Below the pieces are notes generated by a model, which did not search any database, was not told the DNA's origin, and worked only from the letters and a program-made list of their open reading frames with translations. The position numbers were made by a program, and so were the translations under genes. Shown piece after piece: positions 55,102 through 64,000 of a stretch of 64,000 nucleotides of DNA. Location: contig DF237063.1 of the NCBI GenBank assembly GCA_000708835.1, forward strand, positions 100,875 to 164,874, given 5' to 3'. Origin of the DNA: Klebsormidium nitens. Its lineage: Eukaryota; Streptophyta; Klebsormidiophyceae; Klebsormidiales; Klebsormidiaceae. Each line of letters opens with the position of its first letter. Within the stretch, counting starts at the first letter, position 1.

Positions 55102-56411
55102 TCATTTTACCTTTTTATCTTCTGCTGCTTGTTGCTTTGATCTTACTCGCAATTCTGCCCGTTTCACCTCTATGATCAGCTGTGTCAGGTTGTAGAGCGA
55201 GTTCACCTGCCACGCAAAGCAGGAACTTCCAGGATTAAGAAGGTGGCATCATAGAGAGAGTAATGGACCTTGCAGGGGCTGCCACTTCAATGGTAGGTTA
55301 GAAGGATCTGCCAACGTATGCCCAGAGTCTGACATAGTCATTACGATGTTGAACAATTGAGAGGACTTACCAGGAGAATCAGGGAGATCAGAATGAGAGG
55401 CCCTGAGAAAATAACCGAGATGAACACCCCCTGTGGATCGAAGTAGTGTTGCCGAGAGAACTGCTTCCAGTGCTTCCCAGCGAGCTTGTTGATTGTCTCC
55501 GCAAAGTAGATAGTCGCCACTGCACAAGCAAACGAATGAGGACCTAATGTTAGAAGAACTAAACCATATAGATCTTGCTTTGAAGAGCTGGAAAGGTACA
55601 ATATGATCATACATGTGTGCGGCATTCAATTAGCACTCTTGAAGGACCACTCAAACTCAATGCAGTTCGTGCACAACAAGCAAGGTGTTGCTAAAAGAAG
55701 GTGACTGTTTGCACATCAGGAGTCAATACCGAAATACAATGTAAAGAGCTTCACCCTGATGTGAGTAGTTAGAGTCAGCCTGTGGGTCAGCCTGTGAGTA
55801 GTGAGAGTCACCCTGATGGTGGTGATGATAGAAGATGTCTATGATCTTGACCACTTACATATTGTGAAGAAGAGAACAAACTGCAGGTTGTTTCGTCTCC
55901 GTGTGAAGATTGCGACGAAAAAGAGAAGCATGTGGGCGCAAATGAGGGCAAGAATCCATGGTTCCTGCAGGATCAGGGAATGTCAAATGAGAAGTAAGCC
56001 TTCTTCTAAGGTGAAGCATCAACACTCAAACTGCAAGGAGCAACCAAGGCAATGTGGACCAAGCAACCCCCTCGAAACATTTGGAAAACAAGCTGACTAC
56101 TCATGAAGATCAAAGTCAAAGCTCATGTCACCAGCAGAGATCCTTGCGGGACAAACTTGGATTGCACCACCGATTGCACCTGTCAATTCTGAAAAGGCGC
56201 TAGAAAACGGGAGTTGGATCCACCGATTCAAAATGCTGGACACTGCATCAAAGACTTGAATGGTACAAAGAGTGTGGCCCCTTACAGTCCAGTCAACCGC
56301 GTGCACGAAAGCGAGTATTGAGTCCTTGATGCTGCCTCCATCTGACATCTCTTGAAACTTCTTTCGAACTTCCCCCGTCACATGTTCCAGGATAGCTGTG
56401 ATCTCATCCAT
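55102..56411 (-). CDS. TMEM18: TMEM18 family nuclear-envelope membrane protein
   Basis: Four exons: 56411-56286, 55964-55859, 55519-55371 and 55206-55102. Sites are canonical and phases agree, giving 161 residues (human has about 140). Exon 1 is a soluble helix ending FVHAVDWT. Exon 2 continues EPWILALICAHMLLFFVAIF, the family's DWTEPWL motif and first membrane segment (about residues 46-62). The second segment is FVLFFTILATIYFAETI (71-87) and the third VFISVIFSGPLILISLILLV (109-128), preceded by the family signature QHYFDPQG. The tail is basic, ending AAEDKKVK. In animals TMEM18 sits in the nuclear membrane; its molecular role is not settled. Codon use is AT-richer than in most genes here and its introns lack junction copies. 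Confidence 0.93.
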
Positions 56412-57459
56412 GTTTCCAAGACGGGGAGCCTGTGAATTAGAGTTTGCAAGCTCAGCTCAAAGCAACAGAGACCGATTGAAGCCTTGTGAATCAATGGCAA
56501 TGCTGTTCAAGACCAATCCCTTTCAATCAGACTGCCAGAAACATTAGCCACGGCGCTACGGCTCAGCTTGAGAATTGCAAGAGAAAGTATGGGAGCTGTA
56601 GAGATCTGTCAGACGGCTTCAAACTTTCACAAAGGACGGTCACTTTCTACGTTTCTTTCTTGCTGATGTGAGTTTCTTCAGTTTCAACCTGGGTTCATTC
56701 TAGCTTTACGCACCACGAGCTCTGTACCACTGCACTGTTTCAAACTGAAAATGCAGGAAGAAAGATCTATATATGGCACATATGCGGTTGTACCAAATGC
56801 GCAATATGCATCTGATTAGGTAGCTGGATATACCGTACTCGGGTTCCAGTACAGCCAAATTCGATTTGAATTTTGAATTATGCTCGGATACCAGGCAGAA
56901 CCGCTGACAGCCGACCCAATTCAGACCGGATATATCCTGATGTAACTCTGCAATATGCTCCTGTCCTCTGCCAGGCTGGCCAGGGTTGTCCAGCTGTGGT
57001 CACAGTGGTGTGGAGCTGAAGAGTCCATCTCTGGCTGCCTGCGTAAGCTTTGAACCTTGAAGTTGCAGATAGTGGACGACATCTCCAGGCCATTAGGAAA
57101 CATCACAAAGGTGGTGGCGGGATTATTTTGTTTCTATTCGGTGGCAGGGTTGCTTGCTCTTTAGTAAAAAGCGTAGTCACCTGGTGGCAGGCGCTTAACA
57201 GTGTCAATCAGCTGGGGCTACTGACTTGAGTTGCCAGCACACATGTACTGATGCGAGCCTTGCTAGATCCCCCAGCCTCCCTTGCACCTTAGCCGCACAT
57301 GAGCCTGTCACGCAAGTGCAAGACGTCTACGCTGAAGGGAAGGAGCATTGTTGATGCTGCCTGATTAACTACAAAACTATACACGTCGCTGCTCACGATC
57401 TAAATTTGGTGGCGGCCACTTAACTGGTGGCTTGGGCTTGCAGCAGTCTGGAAAGCAAG
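56412..57459. promoter_or_regulatory. Putative bidirectional promoter, TMEM18 / LCB1
   Basis: Divergent start codons are separated by 1048 bp. No clear core element was identified. Shared control is inferred from layout only; at this distance two separate promoters are equally possible. Confidence 0.4.
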
Positions 57460-60400
57460 ATGAGTGCACTGATTGTGCCTGAGTTCTTGCTGAATTTTGA
57501 CGGTAAGTCTCTGAAACTACATAGGGGAGTCTTACTTACGAGCATCCTCAGGGCCTCTTGAGTCTTGCAAATTGGGTTTGAATGATGAGGCGTCATGTGC
57601 AACTTTTTCATCTTGAACAGCTTGATGTGCAGTGCTGTCAATCCGGGTTTCTCTTTGGTTCAAAGGGTTTTATTCAGGATTAGACGTTGCAGCTTATGAG
57701 GAAGCACACTGCATGCTTTGGGTCTGCGGTAGCAAGCCCATACTTACATGTCCAAGGTGCAGAGCACTTGAGTAACTCCATCAATTTGAGTAACTCCTCA
57801 TTGATGGGAGTATTTACACAGCTGACTCTCTTGCAGTGAGCAGTGTCAGCAAGCATGTTTGGGTGGAGTTGGTGCTCTTGCTTGTTGTCTTGTACTTCCT
57901 CAGCCAGAGGAGCTACAAGCCAGACCAGCGACCCCTCTCCCATCAGGTAGGGTGTACTCTGTCCCTTGAAGTTCGCTAGATCAGACGGACCCCCCATTGA
58001 AGTCTGTTCAAGGTTTGCGTCTGTTATTCCGAGTTAGAGGACATCATGTGCACATGAACCACGAATTTTTTTCTGGACCAGTGTAAGAAAGAGTGAGCCG
58101 AGATGCAGACCCAGGCGAAACTGACGAGAAAGCTATGAATGACAAAAGTTTTTCGAGGGACACTATCCGAACCTCATATTGTCTGAGCAGGCCAGTCAAA
58201 CAAGGCACGGTGGCACTGTCTGTATTTGTAGGGCACTATCGCCCCGCAAGTTTATATGTTTGAACTTCCAAGTTGCGCCTTCTCCAACATCAGGGCTCCA
58301 CTTTTGCAGGAGATTGACCAACTCTGTGAGGAGTGGGTACCCGACCCCCTCACACCACCTCTCACCAAGTTCCAAAAGGAATACAAAGCTCCCGTCCTTT
58401 CTGGGTGAGGAACTTGTCTGAGTGGCAAAACCATATACAGTCCATCTGACTTTATTGCGATTGATCGTAGTTTCCAAAGAAGCATCAGTGAATTGATGTA
58501 CGTGTCCACGCTGTGGTCTGTGCGCCTATGTGGGAGTCGAGCTTTGCAAGGCTCTTCTGAAGCCCCATTTTTCAATGTTTCCTCTCCCGGGGGTGAATGC
58601 ACCTGACAGTGGGACACCAAGGCCGTGTTTGTGAGATGAAACATGATGAAGATTTGACGAATTGGAGTTTCCCCATTGATGGGCAAGGAGTTGGGACCGG
58701 TGTCCAATACAAAGTTTCTCTTCCATCACTCTCAACTCCTGTCAGTGAGTGAAGTGTCACATGGTAAATTTCTGTTCGCGGGTACTGGCATGACATTATG
58801 AGCCTAGCGCTAGCAAATTACGAGGAATCTTTTGTCCCATCCAGTGCCGCTGGAGTGAAGACGACCGTGAATGGAAAAGAGGTCCTGAACCTAGCATCGA
58901 CCAACTTCCTTGGGTTTGTTGGGAACCCGCAGATTGCCGTGAGTGCATTTGCAAGAGTTACAGTTTTCGGTGCATATGCTGTTTTGTTCTTGAAACGACA
59001 ACCTGTTGCACCTTCCGTATGTCATGTGTCGTTTGCCCAATCGCTGCTCGTAGCAAGATGAGCTGCTTCGACAATACTCTGATATCCAATGTCCATGAGC
59101 GTCGTCAGTTTGCTAACTCCTGTCAATATCCTCAAAGTACCAACTTGTTCGTTCCGATTGGCTCCAATACTGAGTCTGGATCTTTGTGCGTGTCTTTTCG
59201 GGGGGGTACAGCTGTTCTAGGAGCTCACCGGTAGTCAACGGTTTCAATTGGGCCATCCGGTAGCGGGTCATTCAAGACGAGTTGATTCTGAAGCATCACA
59301 AGGGTATACCGACATGTAATGGGACACTGGCGTTGCTCAAGTGTCAACTGGACTTTTAGCAGAGACATCAAACAAAGAGTTGTGAAGAATTCTACTCGAA
59401 CCTGGCGCGGAGACAAATACGGTTCCTTTCTTGTGCAGGATGCGGGAGCTGCCGCGATTCGGAAGTACGGGGTAGGATCTTGCGGGCCTCGAGGCTTTTA
59501 CGGGACGATTGGTGCGTGATCCGTTTGCTTCGCCAATCTGGGTTCTGGCTCGCTCGCCCCTCTTGCCTACCATGCACCGAATTCAGTATTTTGCAACACC
59601 AGAAGGCCCGCCAGAATCACGAGGTTTGCAGATCCGCCCTTGTGTAGATCACGCCCTGCTTCTGTTGCTGACGTGTGCAGGCAATAGCACAGAGCCGTTT
59701 TTCACTAGCCGACCCCGTTTAGTGCGCTTTCCGTTGATAATTGTTGCCTGCTGACGTGTGCCCTTGCTGACGTATGCAGACATCCACATGGATCTGGAAG
59801 AGAAGCTTGCGCGGTTCTTGGGGACCGCCGACTCCATCCTCTATTCATACGGCCTGGCCACGGCCTCGAGCACTATTCCGGCCTTCTGCAAGCGGGGCGA
59901 CCTCATCATTGCGTGAGCGGCTGAGCTTTGTTAAACCATTGCCAACGGAACCTGCGAGATGAAGCGCCACTTTTGGTTCAAGCGGGAGTTTGCTCGTTAA
60001 CAATTCGCACGGGCCAGATTCAATTCCTGTACCGACCATTCAAAACCAATCTGGTGTCGAGGCAGTGAAGCCGCTGTCGAAACATGCTTCTGGTGAGTGT
60101 AGGTCGCCCCAATTGGAAGGGCCGTTCATCATTCTGTGTCATGCGACGCTTATGCTTTCTGCCACCCTTTTGGTAAAATGTTCGAACGCGACTCGTTTTC
60201 TGAAGCGGGGTGCTTTCTCTCTGTCAGCGACGAGGGGTGCCACTGGGGCATCCAGAACGGGCTGACGCTGTCGCGGAGCACCGTCAAGTACTTCAAGCAC
60301 AACGACATGGACGACCTAGAGCGGCTGCTCAAGGTCAGGCTCTTTGCGGTCAATGTATGATATTCGTGAACAGCAAAATTGATCTGTTTATTGTTTTTGA

Positions 60401-63335
60401 ATCTTGTGGCGAGTTCGACTGGCGAGCGTGCAATCCTGCTGCGCTGCGCTCTTTCTTCAGAAAGGTTGTGGCTGGAAGGTTCCTACTTAGTCCTGCTCTT
60501 GCTCCTTTCCCAGCTCCCCCCCTTAGGTTGATTTCAATCCTGGGGGCCTTTGTGCGTACAGCCATGTTAAGACATACGAAAGTCGCAGCCATAGTGAGAC
60601 ATACGAAAGTCGCGGGAATGTGTGTACGTCGCGATAGGACAGAAGCGTCAACTGTAGCACAACCCAGAAGAAACCGAGAACACGCAGAAGCTTGCTTTTG
60701 TCCTTTCATCGTGGTGCTAAAAGTACGCTTGCTGATCGAGGCCAGTGATTTTGCTCTCCGTAGGGCGTCATCGAGGAGGACCGCCGGCACAAGAAGGTCC
60801 TCAACCGGCGCTTCATCGTCGCCGAGGGCCTCTACCAGAGCACCGGCCGCGTGGCCCCGCTGCGCAAGATCGTGGAATTGCGCGACAAGTACTTCTTCCG
60901 CCTGCTGCTGGATGACAGCATGGCGCTCGGAGTGCTCGGGGCGACCGGCCGGGGATCCCCCGAGCACTGGGGCGTCCCCGTCAGCAAGGTGGACATGATC
61001 TGCTGCGCGCTCGGGAACGCGTTCGCGTCGGTCGGGGGGTTCTGCGCGGGGAGCCTCCAGGCGGTGGATCACCAGGTAGGAGGATGGAGTGGTGCGTGGT
61101 AGTGCATGTTTTGATTTGCGTGGAACTGTCGAGTACGAGCTTTTTTTTGGAGCTTCTTTCGGAGCATGCAGGTTTGCGAAAGTCGGAATTTTTGTACGCT
61201 TTCAGGGTTGGCGCACCATGCAACTTTTTCGAAGCCTAAAGGGAGGCTGCGCCACCCCAATCGTTGGACTTCCGAAACTGCTCAAAGAGTGCCCGTAGAG
61301 AAAGGAGACAATTGTTCACTTAGGGCTTACGATCTTTCTTGGAGTTTCTCTCTCACATAGCGTCCGGAATATGTTTGTGCTCGAAGCTTTCCCCACGTTA
61401 GTTGTCACAACTTAGGCGGTTCGCTGCCGGTCTGTCCGCCGTTTGTCCGTGCCCCTGGTTCCTAAAACGACCGGCCCACTCCGTTGGTTTGCAAACCCGA
61501 AAGCCCACATACCTCGCCGCGGCTCTTCCATACCTCTGCGTGTTCCTTTCATACAGGCGCTTTGCCCTTTTAAGGTGGCTCAGTGGTCTCGAAAGCCCAT
61601 ATTCCTTAGCGCTGCTCAATTTGAGGGTTCCGTGCTTATTTGTTCTCTCTTCTTCGCGTGCTCGCTCTTTCTTTTTGCAGTGCCTGAGTGAGCTCGGCTA
61701 CTGCTTTCTGGTGCTGCTCCTGCCTACGGAAACCTGCATCCTCTGCCGCTGCTAATTCCATGTTTTCTTCCTCTTCTCACTGAGAAGAACAACAATCACT
61801 CTCTCTTCGCACACAGCGTCTGAGTGGGCTCGGCTACTGCTTCTCGGCGTCCCTCCCGCCCTTCCTGGCGGCCACCACCATCTCATCCATCGACTACCTA
61901 GAAAGTCACCGGGATTTGTTGTCCAAGCTGCAGCGTAACATCGGCATCCTTAGAAATGGTGAGTCTAGCCGACCTCATTTGGAAGGGCCAGTCCTTTCCT
62001 CCTCTTTCTGACCGCTTGCTCCTAGCTTTTGGTATAGCGGACTCACGAAGAAGGCGCTCTGTTGAGAGGAGATGTATCGACCCTTTTCGTAAGTCGTTTC
62101 TCCGCTTGAGTGTTACGGGGTCAGCGTTTCCCGGCCACTTAGAAACCCCACACTTTTTGATGTCGAACTCTTCGTCTGTCTTCCTGATTGTTCCGAACTG
62201 AAGGATCTGATCGTCGTGATCAGGCGATCTCAATCCAGCGACTCGCTGATAAGTCCAAAAGATCGTAACAAGATCACCACTCTGAGACGGGTGAATCACC
62301 TGATTTGGGGATTCAGCGTGTTTACAGCGCAGCCTGTCTAAATCTGGTGCCCTTTTGCTCCTGGTTCAGGGCTGGCCAGCATCCCCGGGCTGTTTCTGGA
62401 GGGCGACCCCATCTCCCCGGTCATGCACTTGCAGCTCGCCACCCCGGCTGCCTCCGACGACGAGGAACGGGAAAAGCTGCAGGCCATCGTCGCTAGGGTG
62501 AGTTGAAGAACACGGGCTGGTTCACAGTGGACGTGGGGTTTGCCTGATATTTGCCGCTTAAGGCATCAGAATCTGCGTGTTTACACTTCAGTAAGTCGGT
62601 TATGGTCCTTGTGACGATTGCAATCTCGTCTACCCATGTACAGCGCGTCCAACAAGGAGCAAGCACGTTCGAGTCATAGACCCGAATTTCAGTCACGGCC
62701 ATTCGTGGTGAACTAATTGGATACCGGTCAAAGCGACCGCGACAATCATTTTCCTGCTTCTTGCCGCCAAAGCATAGCGGGTCAGCGGGCGCCCTGATGA
62801 GTAAGAGCTTTGACGGCTTGCCCCAAAAACGGGACCTGCCTGCTGTGAGCTGTATTGAAGGAGTCTGTGGGGAGGCTGGACGCTTACAGCCCCCCCTGTT
62901 CTGGGCGAAACACGTCAATAAATGCTGTAGCGGGTTACTTTTGTTACAGCCTGGCACCGCGGCTGGCCCTCAGAACTCATCCGAGTTGCCGCCAAGCGAT
63001 TGTCGCATTCGAGTCCTGATGTTCGCAAGCCACACTCTGGGCTGTCTTCATCGCAAGAACTCGTTTCAATCCTTTTGATGTGGAACTCTGTTTGAAGTCA
63101 AAGCGACCGCTCCCTTCCTTTTCAATGAACGGCGTTCCCTCCTAATGCTGCTTGCTTTCTGCAGGCACTTGACAAGGCCTCTCTCCTTCTCACGACGACC
63201 AAGCACAGCGCCATAGAAAGGAGAAGGTTTCGCCCGAGCATACGAATAGCAGTCTCGGCGGGTCATGAGGAGAAGGAGCTTGTAAACGCAGTGGCGCAGC
63301 TCAAGAAGGTCACTGCAGCAGTCTTGAAGAAATGA
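57460..63335 (+). CDS. LCB1: Serine palmitoyltransferase subunit LCB1 (SPTLC1)
   Basis: Eleven exons: 57460-57502, 57837-57946, 58310-58404, 58845-58938, 59439-59511, 59780-59912, 60228-60333, 60764-61075, 61817-61958, 62370-62497 and 63165-63335. All are GT-AG with agreeing phases, giving 468 residues. A short lumenal start and one membrane segment ([15 protein letters not shown], about residues 22-36) precede RSYKP. Next come [71 protein letters not shown] and [32 protein letters not shown] lacks the PLP-binding lysine, as expected for LCB1, which pairs with catalytic LCB2 to start sphingoid-base synthesis in the ER. Cys129 corresponds to human Cys133, mutated in hereditary sensory neuropathy. 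The exon 4 acceptor (58845) was chosen over upstream AGs because it gives an ungapped match to plant LCB1. GC at third positions rises sharply from exon 6 on. Confidence 0.96.
60566..60613 (+). repeat. 27-bp direct repeat in LCB1 intron 7
   Basis: GACATACGAAAGTCGC occurs at 60571-60586 and 60598-60613. It is purely intronic. Confidence 0.9.
61672..61880 (+). repeat. Junction copy: acceptor and 5' end of LCB1 exon 9
   Basis: The true exon start (cacag then CGTCTGAGTGGGCTCGGCTA, 61817) is preceded by tgcag then TGCCTGAGTGAGCTCGGCTA at 61681. The copy continues alike for about 50 bases, 136 bp upstream, and keeps a good acceptor. Confidence 0.92.
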
Positions 63336-64000
63336 ATCTGGCTAATAAGTATTGATGATGGAACAAAATTCAAGGACATAGCCGCGTCATATTGTGTGCC
63401 CTGAACAAGGGTATTGAATCTGCAGCTGCAGAAATGCATACCAACACATACACATACGGACTTGGGTCGTCCATCCTCAGTGGCATGGCAGAGATCGTCG
63501 ATGATGGACGGTGGTAATTTGCAACTTTGGGCTCATTCTACATTCGAATGTCCTTGCACACTTTGCCTACTACGTCCGACTAGGCCGGAGTATCGGCGGT
63601 TCCTAAGTTGTATCATTTGCATCTTGGTGGGATACTGCAATAGGTCTAAATGTGTGACGCCACAACAATGCATTTGATTGGTGGACAAACCCATATGACA
63701 CTATAAGTTCAATTGACCAGAACTTAGAAGCGATGTACAGAGTAGTTTCTAGAATGCGGCACTGAATCTGAAGGATGGCCTCCTCGAGACATGCAGGGTA
63801 CAAGCTGCACACTGCAAGCTGCTGCACCGTGGTGGATCAGCTAGGAGAAGGATTTAACTCTTGCATGACTGCATATATGAACGGATATATGTGGAGCCCT
63901 GCCGCGCGGCAGCCACTCAGCTCGAGACAACTAGACTGGAAGAATCGTCCTCAAACAAACAGTGACGATTCTCAAACCCACGCTGAAAGCCGACTCGCGA
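63336..64000. other. Downstream flank of LCB1
   Basis: No further gene is supported to the window's end. It includes the LCB1 3' untranslated region. Confidence 0.4.

Noticed and set aside
57680-57997. 105-residue minus-strand frame
   Set aside because: Antisense to LCB1 exon 2, the membrane segment; no support of its own.
58196-58477. 93-residue minus-strand frame
   Set aside because: It is antisense to LCB1 exon 3, which has correct splice sites and a clear match to plant LCB1.
58798-58844. LCB1 start at the ATG at 58798
   Set aside because: Exons 1-3 upstream encode the membrane segment and the [11 protein letters not shown] region in phase; the sequence before 58845 is best read as intron.

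Overview
The window is nuclear DNA of an intron-rich eukaryote. Ten genes, plus one broken gene, were rebuilt exon by exon with GT-AG splice sites and consistent phases. Where a family is recognisable, the proteins resemble land-plant homologues: NPG/TTC7, plant-type LCB1, eIF3e with its KECEE motif, and the p34/AAGAB type that keeps a P-loop-like start. Three TTAGGG-type units of the plant telomere repeat are also present. I infer a green-lineage organism, probably a streptophyte alga or early land plant. Species cannot be read from the sequence. There is one 646-base assembly gap.

Layout, left to right: (1) an unrecognised minus-strand gene with a CCCH-like cysteine/histidine motif (703-3823); (2) a poor spacer holding a candidate three-exon gene for 87 residues (7370-7963); (3) a DCAF8/WDR42-type WD40 protein on minus (9012-18796), head to head with AAGAB/p34 on plus (19200-23132); (4) a GGCT-fold protein on minus (24934-28077); (5) an intronless F-box-like gene broken by a TAG (29876-30715); (6) eIF3e on minus (33024-40059), head to head with a NO66/MINA-type JmjC ribosomal oxygenase on plus (41210-47731); (7) a TTC7/NPG scaffold on plus (49165-54073), tail to tail with TMEM18 on minus (55102-56411), which is head to head with serine palmitoyltransferase subunit LCB1 on plus (57460-63335).

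Three of the neighbouring pairs are divergent and could share promoters (403, 1150 and 1048 bp). The eIF3e/NO66 pair is functionally coherent, since both act on translation or ribosomes. TTC7/NPG, TMEM18 and LCB1 relate to membranes or lipids, but their adjacency may be chance.

The most striking feature is not a gene. Many introns are built from degenerate tandem copies of the neighbouring exon-intron junction. Copies of an exon's last bases plus its donor trail into the following intron, and copies of the acceptor plus the exon's first bases precede the true exon. I count about fifteen such arrays in five genes, with spacings of about 60-215 bp and many near 150-175 bp. The outermost copy is always the one that fits the protein. 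Several inner copies keep usable splice signals, and one would give an in-frame 57-residue insertion in NO66. The assembly gap lies inside one of these arrays.
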